64,000 bases of DNA. Source: Shinisaurus crocodilurus. Lineage: Eukaryota > Chordata > Lepidosauria > Squamata > Shinisauridae. Shown here piece after piece: positions 33,871-43,480 of the stretch. The position numbers were made by a program, and so were the translations under genes. The DNA lies in the NCBI GenBank assembly GCA_021292165.1, contig CM037877.1, forward strand, positions 131,992,274-132,056,273, read 5' to 3'. A model generated the notes under the pieces. That model made no database searches and was not told where the DNA came from. It saw only the letters and a list, made by a program, of their open reading frames with translations. Within the stretch, counting starts at the first letter, position 1. Each line of letters opens with the position of its first letter.

Positions 33871-36262
33871 GTATTTAAATCATCCTTTAGAATGTTGAAA
33901 TCAGTTTACATACAATGGGTTGGATCCAGGTTTTGTTGCACTTAGAGTAAACCTAAGAGTAGAGTAGACTGATTTAAATTCCATTGGCTTCAGTGGGTTT
34001 ACTCATAAGTATGACTCAGGGCCGGCGCTACCGCTAGGCCAACTAGGCGGTTGCCTAGGGCGCGTAGCGGAAGAGGGCGCAGAACGCTGCGCTCCTCTTC
34101 GCTGCCGGCGCGCTCCTGCCCTGCCCGCCCGCCCTCCTCTCCGAGAAAGCCAGGTAAGTGCGCCCGGAGTAGTGGTGGGGCCGAGCCTGGGCGCCTCCCC
34201 CCTACCTTGCCTCGCCTCCGTGCCGCCTCCCACCTCACCTCGCTTCGCCTCTGCGCCGCCTCCCCCCCCCCGCGCCGCCTCCCCCCACCTCGCCTCGCTT
34301 CGCCTCTGCGCCACCTCCCCCCACCTCGCCTCGCTTCGCCTCTGCGCCGCCTCCCCCCCGCGCCACCTCCCCCCCGCGCCACCTCCCCCCCTCGCTTCGC
34401 TTCAACTCTCCTCCGTGCCGCCTCCCCCCCCGACACCTACCTTCTCCGTGCTGTTTCCGGAGCCCCGCCCGCGCTCTGTTTTGGCGGGAAGTACCAGGGC
34501 AACAGGGCTTAAACAGCCCTGTTGCTCTGGTTTCCCCCGGCGAAAAACAGAGCGCGGGGGTCCCTTTTCGGAGGAGGCGTCGGACTGGGAAGGTAGGTGG
34601 GGGGAGCGGCAGCGGCAGCGTGCGGGGGGGGTCCGGTGGAGGTTGCAGAGCAGGGCTGCTTTCCGGAGCCCCCCCCCACGGCACGAGGGGGGGGCGCTAA
34701 ATATAATGTAGCCTAGGGCGCCAAACTGCCCTGCACCGGTCCTGGTATGACTTAATCTAGATGTGACCCATTCTTTCTGCAATCCTTACAACAATCCTTT
34801 AAAATAGACCAGCATTATTATTCCCAAATCATAGGTGCAGAGATCATTCTTAGAGAATATTGTTCTGCCTATTGCCATTTAGTGAGTTTATGACATGGTG
34901 ATCCATGCTTTTGAGAGGGTGTGTGTGTGTGTGTGTGTGTGTTGGGGGGATACTCGGCAATCTGCTTGCCACAGAACACAAAAACATGCCTTTTTATATC
35001 TAATAAAGTCTGCCAAATTCTCTGAATTTCAGCAGACTTGTTCTTGAAAAAGCAAGTTCCTAGGCATTTTAGTTGCCTAGATATTAATCAAAAGGATCAT
35101 ACCTGTATAGCACAAAGCTGCTTTCTTTTTATGGCATGCTTCATCATTCCACTTTCCTGATTCTTTTGCTTGGATATAGATTTCCACACAGTCCTCATCT
35201 TTACCTTCGTTGTTTGGTTCACCTGTTGCCCAATTTTTAGCTTCTTCGGTCAGCAGCTTATTTGTTCCAACCCATCTCCACACCTCGTCAATTTTTCTGA
35301 TCCCAATCCAGTAATTATATCTATTTGCACGAAACGTTGCATTCAAGTACTCAATTTCCTCCTTATTTTGAATAGCAACCAGGTGAGTAAAGTGGGTTTT
35401 ACACCATTTTTCTGCTTCAGTGTAATTCAGATTTATTTCTGAAGAATGGTATGTCCAGCAGGCACTGTCCTTAAATAATAAAAATCCTAGAAAGAGAAAA
35501 TACCAACAAGTTGTTATGTGTGTTGGGGGGAGGATACCTGGACTGCACTGAAGCCCTGGGGTTCAAGAATGGGGTCCATGCTGGAGGAAGAAGGTAAAAA
35601 ATACAAAGGGCCAAGTCAAGATCAAACTGTGGCAGGAGCAGCAGCTTGGCCATGAAAGTGGTGGCAATGATGCCTTCCCAATGATTGAGTCAAGAGGAGG
35701 ACAGCACAAAGCTGCAGCCTCAAATGCTTCCCCCAGCCACCAATTGAGACTATAGTTTGTTTGGGAGGTAAGCCTATTTGTAAACAAGAACATGATACAA
35801 CTAACTAAAAATGGGGGTGGAAAGGAAATGGGGTGTCTTGGCTGTAAAAGTCAGAAAGAGGGAGCAACCAAGGATCTCCTGAGTTCCCAGAGCTAGGGAA
35901 AACACGATGGCAAAGAGAAGAATGGACATGGGTGAAAACTACCTCCTTCTGAGGCCTTGGGCAACTGGTTGGGGGAGTCAAGAAGGAGAGGCTTAAGGGT
36001 CTCTTCTGATGGAGGCACTCCCAAGACACACCCTTCCTGCACACTCTATATTAGTTTGTTCTCTGTTTTTAATCAAAAGATGTTTTTCAGTTTCTGGCTT
36101 TAGTATACTTTAAAATAACTCCTTACAAAATAAGATTGCTGTTTCGATTAAAAGAAAACGCCAACAAGGAGTATTGTTTCCACCTAAATCTAGAGAGTCT
36201 CCCACTTTGAAAAATACTCACTTACCATAGATGACAATGGGCAGGAACCAAAAGGCATTCAT
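27765..36262 (-). CDS. SELE: Selectin gene, E-selectin-like (multi-exon, 3' terminal exon not found)
   Basis: Selectins are type I membrane adhesion receptors that bind sialylated fucosylated glycans on leukocytes or endothelium. Coding exons read on the minus strand: 36226-36262 (start), 35103-35486 (lectin), 33231-33338 (EGF), 32899-33060, 31962-32147, 31663-31848, 31247-31432, 30535-30711, 30266-30435 and 29917-30102 (seven CCP), 29025-29132 (membrane), 27765-27786 (tail). All junctions are GT-AG and the intact exons keep phase 1, as in known selectins. The EGF motif [12 protein letters not shown] and the AKKF.PA tail motif fit E-selectin better than P- or L-selectin. Human E-selectin has six CCPs; this gene has seven through a block duplication. 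Two CCP exons are frame-broken (30266-30711) and CCP1 lacks its first cysteine, so either the gene is partly decayed or the assembly has errors. The last cytoplasmic exon and poly(A) site were not located. Confidence 0.85.
28794..28928 (+). mobile_element. Palindromic hAT MITE in selectin 3' intron
   Basis: Ends AAGGGCTATCCAGCC and inverted CAGGGCGCTCCAAC, with perfect 8-bp duplication GTCTAACA (28786-28793, 28929-28936). It is nested in a second inverted-repeat element spanning about 28667-28975 (TTCCCAACCTGGTG / CACCAGGTTGGCAAG). Confidence 0.85.
29025..29132 (-). CDS. SELE: Selectin transmembrane exon
   Basis: A 108-bp exon starting after CAACCTTTAG. It gives [14 protein letters not shown], then a hydrophobic span ([14 protein letters not shown]) and the basic stop-transfer MKRLRRK. 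The [11 protein letters not shown] pattern resembles the E- and L-selectin membrane boundary. Donor AAAAG|GTGAGA. The longer open frame continuing past the donor is intronic. Confidence 0.88.
29190..29660. repeat. LINE 3' UTR fragments and (CAT)n in selectin intron
   Basis: 29190-29255 is a minus-strand TACTGCCCAAGAGCCAAAGC tail fragment. (CAT)n spans 29278-29320. 29530-29660 is plus-strand text (TGTATAGGATTTTAAAAGAA, CTTTGAATTGTACTCAGAAA) like squamate LINE 3' UTRs. None is coding. Confidence 0.5.
29917..30102 (-). CDS. SELE: Selectin CCP7 exon
   Basis: A complete 186-bp sushi exon: [49 protein letters not shown]. It is the membrane-proximal repeat and the partner of CCP4. Acceptor ATCTCTTTCAG, donor GAAG|GTGAGA. 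It is joined in phase to the membrane exon, giving KCEAPQAF. Confidence 0.92.
30266..30435 (-). pseudogene. SELE: Selectin CCP6 exon, multiply frameshifted
   Basis: This is a near copy of CCP3 (31663-31848), 170 bp instead of 186. Against CCP3 about ten single-base deletions fall at 30345-30435, while 30266-30345 is intact. The acceptor is also altered: TTCACAG directly before AAATG, where the other exons have a two-base-longer start. As written the exon cannot be translated through. It may be a decayed exon, or a poorly corrected stretch of assembly inside near-identical tandem exons. Confidence 0.75.
30535..30711 (-). CDS. SELE: Selectin CCP5 exon, frame-broken at its 3' end
   Basis: Sushi exon duplicated from CCP2: [42 protein letters not shown]. 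It is open until the conserved Trp, then loses frame. The expected tail (WD...P.CE) is spread over three frames because single bases are missing relative to CCP2. Length is 177 bp instead of 186. Acceptor TTTACAG and donor GAG|GTACC remain. The damage is confined to the last 30 or so bases, next to a damaged segment that continues into CCP6. Confidence 0.75.
31247..31432 (-). CDS. SELE: Selectin CCP4 exon
   Basis: A complete 186-bp sushi exon: [49 protein letters not shown]. It is very close to 29917-30102, its partner in the second block, and the flanking introns match as well. Acceptor ATCTCTTTCAG, donor GAAG|GTAAGA. Confidence 0.93.
31537..31634 (+). repeat. Sauria-SINE 3' part inside selectin intron
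   Basis: The sequence AAAATGGAGAGGAGG to the ATAATAAATAAATG tail matches the 3' half of the Sauria SINE seen whole at 24730-24963. It sits in the CCP3-CCP4 intron and is absent from the matching intron of the duplicated block (about 30165-30205). Confidence 0.8.
31663..31848 (-). CDS. SELE: Selectin CCP3 exon
   Basis: A complete 186-bp sushi exon: [46 protein letters not shown]. Acceptor TATCTGTTTCAG, donor GAAG|GTAAGA. Open, with all four cysteines and the Trp. It is the second exon of the duplicated block; its partner 30266-30435 is frame-broken. Confidence 0.93.
31962..32147 (-). CDS. SELE: Selectin CCP2 exon
   Basis: A complete 186-bp sushi exon: [55 protein letters not shown]...NPANG-like spacing matches the second CCP of E-selectin. 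It contains four cysteines and the conserved Trp. It is the first exon of the three-exon block that was duplicated (partner 30535-30711). Confidence 0.93.
32318..32665 (+). repeat. Interspersed repeat, copy 1 (selectin intron)
   Basis: Shares ordered blocks with 58533-58855 (ACAAAA.GTTGCA.TGTGGA, AGTGTTCCAGCCAG, ACCTTGGGATTCT, CTTCCTCTTGTGC, AGAATGAGTTTGC). Unknown family; no ORF. Confidence 0.7.
32899..33060 (-). CDS. SELE: Selectin CCP1 exon, shortened or damaged at its 5' side
   Basis: This encodes a sushi repeat: [38 protein letters not shown] followed by a cysteine mirrors human E-selectin CCP1. Usual CCP exons here are 186 bp, but the only in-phase acceptor found (GTCTGAAAG, no pyrimidine tract) gives 162 bp and omits the N-terminal cysteine. 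Upstream, in the frame of the repeat, are TAG and TAA codons where the first cysteine segment should be. The expected acceptor CTCTGTAG at about 33089 is out of phase. The exon could be skipped without a frameshift because CCP exons are phase 1-1. Confidence 0.7.
33231..33338 (-). CDS. SELE: Selectin EGF-like exon
   Basis: This 108-bp exon encodes 36 residues with six cysteines in EGF spacing: [21 protein letters not shown] and GRDCEH. The exon length equals the usual selectin EGF exon. It joins the lectin exon in frame to give ALCYTASC. Acceptor TTTGTCCTTGCAG, donor CATG|GTACGA. In known selectins this module packs against the lectin domain and influences ligand affinity. Confidence 0.93.
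34017..34744 (+). mobile_element. hAT element with different ends but the same hairpin core
   Basis: 728 bp, ends CAGGGCCGGCGC and inverted CAGGACCGGTGC, with a perfect 8-bp duplication GTATGACT (34009-34016, 34745-34752). Next to the left end is the TAGGCCAACTAGGCGG motif also seen at 44690. The interior has CT/CG-rich repeats and, at 34470-34560, the CAGGGCAACAGGGC hairpin of the TAGGG-ended elements. It lies in the first large intron of the selectin gene, between the EGF and lectin exons. Confidence 0.92.
35103..35486 (-). CDS. SELE: Selectin lectin-domain exon
   Basis: This 384-bp exon (128 codons, phase 1 at both ends) encodes the complete C-type lectin domain. Readable landmarks are ACWTYH at the mature N-terminus, [24 protein letters not shown]-like [34 protein letters not shown] and [16 protein letters not shown]. 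The calcium and fucose ligands are present: Glu and Asn of EPN, and the Asn-Asp pair of WND. The domain therefore looks able to bind Ca2+ and sialyl-Lewis-type sugar. Acceptor TTTCTCTTTCTAG, donor ACAG|GTATGA. No stop or frameshift. Confidence 0.95.
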
Positions 36263-36304
36263 CCTGAGCTTCTTTTTTCACTTGGGCTGGCCTTGCAGAA
36301 TTAA
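36226..36304 (-). CDS. SELE: Selectin exon 2: start codon and signal peptide start
   Basis: The ATG lies at 36260-36262 on the minus strand and opens a hydrophobic run ([13 protein letters not shown]) completed by the next exon (FLLF), giving a signal peptide that ends near the mature lectin sequence. The donor is TATG|GTAAGTGAG at 36225. A plausible upstream acceptor, TTATGCAG, puts the exon start at 36304, with a short 5' UTR before the ATG. Known selectin genes likewise have a non-coding exon 1 and the ATG in exon 2. The ATG is the first in the spliced frame that leads into the lectin exon. Confidence 0.75.
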
Positions 36305-37190
36305 CTGCATAAAGGAAGCACAGAGTAGCACGTCATTTAAAACAGATACAGCAGCAAGTAATGTGTTTTTAAGTACAAGAAAATATATTGAGGTTGAACA
36401 TTTGGAACAAGCTTTTAAGCTGTATTGTTGTTATAATTCTGCTTTTCTTTCAGGAATTCTAAGTGGCAAACATTTAAATCATATAACAATTGAGATAGAA
36501 ATTATAAACATCAATGTGGAAATCAAAATCAAAGTAGCAATTAAAATTCAAACACATTCCAATCTACATTAAAAATTCTCTTTCTCCCCTTTTAACCATT
36601 TCCCTAGAAGTTTCTCTCAGCTCAATAACAAGATGTTTGCGGAGGTTATGGATTCTCTTTCCCTGATTGTTTTCAAGAGAGCTGGACTTAAATCTGTTGG
36701 TAACACTTTAAATATAAAGCAAGATGCCTTTTCCGGTACATAACATGTGTACTATACTGGTGCACTCATCCCTCATGATTGGTTATGACTCCCTGTTCAA
36801 TGTATGCTTGATGGTAAACCTAGCTTTGCTGTCACATTAATGTGTGAAGTACCACATATGTTTCTACGATTCTATAATATAAATATAGGGCTTTATAGTA
36901 GAATTCTCAGCAAATTCTGGTTTCAAGACATAATTAATCCTGGAATTATTTAGAAGGTCTTTTTGCTCGACTTTCCTTTGCCATTTTATTAAAAGTAAGA
37001 TGCACAAAAATGCTTTCAAAGCCTTTTTTACTTGCCAATAATGGCTGTACAACCCTATGTCTAAGTAGTCAGCTGGTGCAGTTGCCTTGCAGACCCTATT
37101 TCCTTTGCAAACTCAGTATTATATGCTTTGGTCCAAGTTACAGCTTACGACTTTCACTTGCTGATAGTTGCTTCGGCTCTGACCCTGCAT

Positions 37191-37321
37191 CTTTTATATA
37201 GTGAGTAGCTTTCTCATGCCCCCCTTGGAATTCCCATGACGTGTCCAGCAAGATGTTACAGTCCGGAAAGAAAGTGAGAATTTCCCTAGGCAGGAAAAAA
37301 AACTAAGTCCTTGGAATATCC
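37191..37321 (-). promoter_or_regulatory. Candidate selectin promoter: TATA with kappaB-like and ATF/CRE-like sites
   Basis: On the minus strand a TATATAAAAG box lies at 37191-37200, about 0.9 kb upstream of the ATG exon. Upstream of it are GGGAATTCC (37227-37235), a TGACGTGT/ACACGTCA motif (37237-37244), GGGAAATTCTC (37276-37286) and GGATATTCC (37313-37321). The human E-selectin promoter is known for clustered NF-kappaB sites, including a GGATATTCC core, plus an ATF-type element above a TATA box. The layout suggests conserved cytokine-inducible control, but that is inference. Exon 1 would start near 37165; its donor is not assigned. Confidence 0.5.
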
Positions 37322-38286
37322 ATCATGCTAAAACAGCCAGTCAGCCTCCCTGCCTCTTCCTTTTTAAAACATTCACCTTGATGAATATCTGTGCTGGGTT
37401 TTAATTCCTGGATGCAAATGTTTACAGTAGAAATCAGTCATAACATTAAAAACAGATGTGTTCCTTTGTTGGTGTAGCTGTACTTGGGACTGAGTTTATC
37501 TTCATACAAGAAGATAAACTATTTAAACTAAGAAAACTCAAATTATGGAATCAAGATAAGTTATTCCAAATGTACAAATAATTTCTTTTTGCATATTGTT
37601 TTCTTTTCTTTCAAATCCAAGTTTTCAGATTTTTTACAAATAGGCTCTCGAGTACTTAAGTGTGGGTTGGATGTTGTAGCCACCCACTTCTGTTCCATCA
37701 AATGGAGGAACTTTTCCTTTGCTCTTGAAACATCTGCACTGGTATCTTGACATTATTGCACATAATGAATTATAGCTTGAAATGTTAGTTCAATGTCAGA
37801 TCTAACCTGTTGCAAATGTATATTGTTCTTAGTATTCTAAAGTGCTGTAGAGGAAAATTACTAGATTCTTTCATTCAGGTTTGGCCCATTTCACTTAGCA
37901 CACACTTGGGACTGTACCTCTGGGGCACCAATATCTGTGTGGACTGACACTACTGCTTGCCCAGATGCAGGATATTCACCTCAGGCGTAAGGACTTATGC
38001 CCTCTTCTTGCGCTATGCTTCCTGCTCTAAGGCTACCTATACCCCCGCACCCTAGCAACCATCAAAGGTAGGGCAATATTATTGTTAATATTGCAGATGG
38101 GGGACTGGGGCTAAGAGATTATGGCTTGCCTCCAATCACCTGATGAGATTTGAACCAGCAATTCCAGGTTCATAGTTCTGTCCCACTCTTTAAAAAAAAA
38201 AGAGCTTCATGAGGAGGACAACCAGAGCTGTATCCACATAGCTCAAACCCAAGGCTTTGTTTCAAATCTAAAGCACATAGATGTCG
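37322..38286. other. Selectin upstream flank
   Basis: No coding sequence recognised. It could hold distal regulatory sites; a poly-A run lies at 38192-38201. Confidence 0.5.
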
Positions 38287-38718
38287 TAGGGATGTAACCG
38301 CTCGCCTCAAGCGGGCGTAGCGGGCCAAAATCGGCCCTGCTCACGCCCGCCCGAGGCGAGCGGGCCTTACCGGGTCCTGGGCCCTGCTCGCCTCTCTGCG
38401 CCAAGCCGCCCGCAACGGTACCGTTGCGTCACTTCCGGCTGGCCAGAAGTGACATGCCAGGACCCCGACCCTGCACCGGTGCGCCGGGACCCCACCCTGC
38501 GTGTTTTCCGTAGAAACCAGGGCAACAAGGCTTAAAACAGCCCTGTTGCCCTGGTTTCTACGGAAAACACGCAGTGCAGGGTCCCAGCACACCAGCGCAG
38601 GGTCCCAGCGCAGGTGGCTCGAGTGGTGAGGAGAATTGCTCCGCCCCGCTGAGAATCGAGCGGCGGGGGGCCGCTGCAGAGAGGCGGGGTGTGGGGGGCA
38701 GGTACGTGAACACCCCTA
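38287..38718 (+). mobile_element. GC-hairpin hAT element, 432 bp
   Basis: Ends TAGGGATGTAACCGCTCGCC and inverted TAGGGGTGTTCACG. The centre hairpin (38482-38588) has the same AAACCAGGGCAACA core as 42536-42784. Flanks AGATGTCG and GATGTGTA are only partly alike, so the duplication has decayed or the edges are a base or two off. Confidence 0.75.
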
Positions 38719-39290
38719 GATGTGTAGTACCATGTCATTTGCAAAATGACTCAGAGGTGACAGATCCCGATGGTGTACTGCCCTACCAAGGAGATGCCAG
38801 CAGACATCTTGACAAAACCACTGCCTGAGACCATTTCCAAGAACTAAGAAACAGACTAGGTTTAGTTGATTAATGGATGCAATATTAAGAAGGGGTGATG
38901 GAAATTGTAATATTAAATTAAATCAATGAGGTAATGTAACCACTAGTTACAGTGGGTGGAAAGGGTTAATTGAACAATCCCCAGGGTGCATGTTTTGTAA
39001 CCCCTCCTCCCTACTTCCTGTCTCTCTGTGGCCAGCTCTCTCTCTCTCTCTCTCTCTCCCTCTCCAACTTGATGGACCGGTCTGAGCTGGCTTCCAGCCA
39101 GTGATCTCCAATGAAGCAGACTCTGAACACGCAAATAATCTAATCTGCCTATATGCATCCTGCATATATGAATAAATGGACTGTAAGTAAAACTAATAAA
39201 TGTCTTTATTAGTTTTTAAACCTTGTATGGACAATACGTTCCTTTAAAGAGCCTTTTACCAGGGTTTAGCAACCCACATGGTGACAACCA
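38719..39290 (+). mobile_element. Second, degraded Ty1/copia 3' end with probable LTR
   Basis: The frame VYCPTKEMPADILTKPLPE at about 38770-38833 is the diagnostic C-terminus of copia RNase H, with upstream and downstream stops. It is followed by a purine run (AAGAAGGGG, about 38889-38897) and AT-rich sequence containing a (TC)n run at 39036-39063, a TATATGAATAAATGG region and AATAAA, which I take as LTR up to about 39290. It differs from the element at 60.6-64 kb in motif detail. The left edge abuts a hAT-like element. Confidence 0.6.
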
Positions 39291-39686
39291 GTTTCAATAA
39301 CCAGGTTGTGCATAAGGGGGAAAACTCTGCTTCGTCTTAACCAGTATAGGACTGATTCCTTTTTCACATCCTCCAACATAAAGCTCCCAATGTTCCCATT
39401 GATTTTGATACTAATATTTTATAGATGCAACACTTCTGGTGTTAGATCCAGAGATACCACATTTTCCAAGTTTGTGAGTGGTCTGATGACATGGCTTTGT
39501 ATCATAGGGTTTGCACTGAAACATGTTCTTTGATGGATTTGGAACTAGTTTGTTTTGATGTCCCCTAGTTGCTCCTTTATTTCTGTACCTGGTTTGTGAT
39601 TCACACCTTGGTATAGATATCAATATCTAAAGAGATATTTTGATTTCCAGAGTTTATATTGTAGGTGCTTATTTGAATCATGGAAA

Positions 39687-39752
39687 AATTTATTTATTTA
39701 TTTATTTATTTATTATATTTATGAATCGCCCATCTGGCCAGACATCTGAGTG
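39687..39752 (-). repeat. LINE-tail fragment beside L1
   Basis: (AAAT)n tail and GAATCGCCCATCTGGCCAG, the 3' end of the same LINE family, immediately left of the L1. Confidence 0.6.
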
Positions 39753-40305
39753 AGATAGGGTAAATGAGTGAGATAGGGTAAATGACTGTTTAACAGAGCA
39801 AATTTACCTAGGTCGAGGAACCAGACAAGGTTGTCCCCTTTCTCCTATTTTGTTTGCATTAGTAATAGAGATTTTAGCAAATGTACTTAGAGAAGATAGG
39901 AATATATGTGGGATAGGGATTAAGGAGAAGACCAAAATAAATCTTTTTGCAGATGATACTCTTTTGACAATTGAAAATCCTATAGAAAATATGGATAGGA
40001 TGGAAAATCACTTAAAGGAGTTTGGGGAAGTAACGGGGCTACAGATCAACTGGGATAAGTCTAAGATTTTGTTGTTTAATTATAGAGAAGAGATGGAAAT
40101 GTGTAGGAAAAAAAGTAATGTTAAGATTAATAATGTAATTAAATATTTAGGAATTGTAATTCCAAAAGATATAGATAAATTGGGAGAACAGAATTATAGG
40201 AAATTAAAGAATGAAGTTAAGAATAAAATAGAGGAGTATTTAAAAATTGGACTATCCTGGTTTGGTAGAATAGCTTTGATTAAAATGAAGATTCAGCCCA
40301 ATATT

Positions 40306-40735
40306 ATTTTATTTTATTTATTTATTTATTTATTTAATACTTTTTTTATACCGCCCAATAGCCGAAGCTCTCTGGGCGGTTTACAACAGTTAAAACCATA
40401 AAATACAATATAAGATAAATATAAAATTTAAAACCACAGATTAAAACAAAAAGCAGAGCTAGCAGCAACAGTTACAATAACAGAGTTAAAAACAACTACA
40501 AAATTAAAATGATTAAGATGATTGAAATGCCTGGGAGAATAGAAAGGTCTTCACCTGGTGCCGGAAAGAATACAAAGTAGGCGCCAGGCGAACCTCTTTG
40601 GGGAGCTCATTCCATAACCGGGGTGCCACAGCAGAAAAGGCCCTCCTCCTGGTAGCCACCTGCCTCACTTCCTTTGGCAGGGGCTCTCGGAGAAGGACTG
40701 CTGATGCAGATCTTAGTGTCCGGGCATGTATATAT
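40306..40735 (-). mobile_element. LINE 3'-end fragment nested in L1
   Basis: On the minus strand it runs from CAGAAAAGGCCCTCC-type UTR to AAACCGCCCAGAGAGCTTCGG, GGGCGGTATAAAAAAAG and an (AAAT)n tail. It belongs to a common squamate LINE 3' UTR family, probably L2/CR1-like. No clear target duplication was found. Confidence 0.65.
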
Positions 40736-41384
40736 GGGAGGAGACGATACCGATTTAGGATGATACCAATTGCGATATCAGATAAGGAACTTAAAGAATG
40801 GCAAACAATTATTAATACATATTGTAATGGAGGGGGAAAGTCTAGGATTACTAAAACAAGATGGTATAAAGCACAAAAAGCTGGGGGTTTGGGTCTTCCA
40901 AATCAATTAAGACATACAGTGGATATTATAGCACGGCCTAAAGAAATAATGTGGTTGGAGTTAGAAACATCTGAATTACGAAATACTTTGGAGAATATAT
41001 TTTTTCTTTAAAAGAATAATAAAATGATAAAAAATATAGACAACCCCCTTTTAAGAAGTTTGTTAGAGATTTGGAGTACTATGAGGAATATATTTATACC
41101 AAGGATTTCTCCTTTAACTCCAGTGGTGGCTCTAAATGACTTCCCTGAAAATTTAAGAGTGAATTTGGAGGGTATATTAAGAGAAGCAAGGGTTATTAGA
41201 TTATCAGATTGGGTGGAAAAGATGGGGACTAGAGACCAAATAATGGGAATTGTTGGGACAAGAAGAGTGTTGTGGTTAAATTTATTACAGTTAGAACAGT
41301 GGTTGAAGAAGTGGAAAAGGAAAAGCGAGGATGAGAGATTTAACAAATTTTGAAAATATTGTTATGTCTAGAGATGGTTTAGAA

Positions 41385-41945
41385 TATTTTTGTTATTAAT
41401 AATTACAAATTTTTCTCAACTATTTTTCTCTCTTTCCTTATTGGGATATAATATTAATATTTTTGATATTAATACTTATAAAATTTTCTCAACTCTATTT
41501 TTTCTCTCTTTCCTTATTGGGATATAATATTAGGTAACTAGGATATAATAGGTGCAGGATTAATAGGTTTAATAATATGATCAATGTTTAATCGGGAGGA
41601 GAAGAACAGCTGCTGCCATGAGCAGGTGGTGGATCCTTTCGCGCCCCCCCCCCTTGACAGTGTGGCAGGCCATGAGCGGGATAAATGGGTCCCGGCTATA
41701 GGGGGGGGAAACATTATATGTGTGGGTGGGGGGTTAGAATATGTGTTTTTTCTTTTTTTGTATTTGTATAGGTAGTTGTTTGTTTAAGTTTTTGGTTATT
41801 TGTAGTATAATTTGGATGTTTATGTATTTTGTAGTTTATATGTTATTAATTATTATTTTTCCTTTTCTTTTTATGTATGTTATGTATTTGTATTTTATAT
41901 ATTGTTTGGAAAAATTTAAATAAAAAATATATTTTTTTTAAAAAA
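41385..41945 (+). mobile_element. Truncated L1-type 3' end nested in L1
   Basis: 561 bp of AT-rich sequence ending AAATAAAAAATATA and T/A runs, flanked by a perfect 15-bp duplication AGAGATGGTTTAGAA (41370-41384 and 41946-41960). This is the mark of target-primed reverse transcription. It contains a C run at 41645 and no ORF of note. Confidence 0.88.
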
Positions 41946-42535
41946 AGAGATGGTTTAGAAGGGAATGCGTCTACAAGAGGTATAGCAAGGGATTTATACA
42001 GATTGATTCAAAAAGCAGAAGAACAAGATGACCATCTAAAGACAGTATGGGATAATGAATTTGAAGAGGTGACCTCGAAGGTGGGTTGGAACAAAATATG
42101 GGATAGATGGATTGTGAAAGTTATGTCAACTAGAATAAAGGAGAATTTCTATAAAATAATATGGAGATGGTACCTAACTCCAGTAAGATTAGATAGAATA
42201 GATAACAATTGCTCCGCAGTTTGCTGGAGAGGATGTCAGGAAATAGGTACATATGCTCATATGTGGTGGAGTTGTAAAAATGTTCTGGAATTTTGGCGAG
42301 AGTTTTTTACAGAAATATCGGAAATTATTGGTATTAATCTAGAGGTCTATCCTAAACTTGCTTTGTTATCAATAACCGATAAAGTCACTTGTGCCCAAAA
42401 TACGAAGGAATTAATTGTGAACTTGTTAACTACGGCTAGGTTACTGATAGCAAGGAAATGGAAAGTACAACACGTTTTTCTAATAACTGATTGGTATAAG
42501 GAAGTTTGGGATATAGCCCTAAATGATAAACTAAC

Positions 42536-42784
42536 TAGGGGTGGACGATTCGCCTCGCGCCGGGCGTAGCGGACCGAAATCGGCCCGCTCACACCCACCA
42601 GAGGCTCACGGAGACTTACCTGGTCCCTGGGGTGCCGGGACCCCCGTGCTACGTTTTTTGCAGGGAAACCAGGGCAACAGGGCCTAAACAGCCCTGTTGC
42701 CCTGGTTTCCCCACAAAAAACGTAGCGTGGGGGTCCAGCGCGCCGGGACCAGTGTGGCCCCAAAGGTTCGCATGACCATCACTA
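42536..42784 (+). mobile_element. GC-hairpin hAT element nested in L1
   Basis: 249 bp, ends TAGGGGTGGACGATTCGCC and inverted TAGTGATGGTCATGCGAACC, flanked by the 8-bp duplication AAACTAAC (42528-42535, 42785-42792). The centre is a long hairpin whose arms include AAACCAGGGCAACAGGGC. No transposase. Confidence 0.92.
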
Positions 42785-43440
42785 AAACTAACTTGTAGTA
42801 TCAAATGCAAAAAGGGACAGTTAAAGAAGAATAATTTTATGGATATATGGAATCAATTATTAGACTGTGTATTAAAGGGGAAGGGGAGCATGCCTTGTCA
42901 GGATATGTTATATTTTTGGAATGTGGAATTTAATTAAGCGGATGGTTGTATATTAGTTGGTCCCTAGACGGGGGGGGTGCACCTTATGATTTATTTTAGT
43001 TGTATGTTTGTGTTTTATAGTTTTGAATGTAGTTTATAATAATTAAATAAAAATTATTTTTTTTAAAAAAAGGAAAGGGATTAGAGGAGCAATAGGGCAA
43101 GATAATTTTGTGCCAATTTTTCCATATTGTAAATCCCAAATGTAGGGTTGTTGTTTTTTCAATTACCTAGTGCTTTGGTTTTGTAGATTAAGAAAGGTAA
43201 ATCCTGAAAATTATGTACTATATTCTTTACTTGCTCCATACATATCCAAGCTTTTCCTTTAATATTGTATATTACTGTTTTCTGCTAATCTGCCAGCAGA
43301 AGACATTTTTCCGCCTGAGATGGGGCAGCAAATGGTGTTGCCTGCTTCCAAGTCATGGTACATAGTACCCAGAGCTGGTCAGGTCAGGTTATTTTTGGCA
43401 GAAAATTCCACAAGCACCTCTCCCACTCCATGGATGATGG

Positions 43441-43480
<40 letters not shown>

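Larger units (their letters stand above)
39766..43069 (+). mobile_element. L1 LINE ORF2 3' half with three nested insertions
   Basis: RT reading starts GTRQGCPLSPILFAL, with catalytic LFADDTLLTIEN and GLQINWDKSKIL at 39815-40300. It resumes at 40765 (MIPIAISDKELKEWQ, GGLGLPNQLRHT) to 41345, then 41960-42535 (CWRGCQEIGTYAHMWWSCK) and 42793-42935, ending in an A-rich tail near 43069. Insertions at about 40306-40735, 41385-41945 and 42536-42784 split it. Frames are largely open between insertions, so the L1 was fairly young when hit. Confidence 0.88.

Noticed and set aside
34051..34711. Long frames in selectin intron
   Set aside because: Lie wholly inside the hAT element 34017-34744 and reflect CT/CG repeats.
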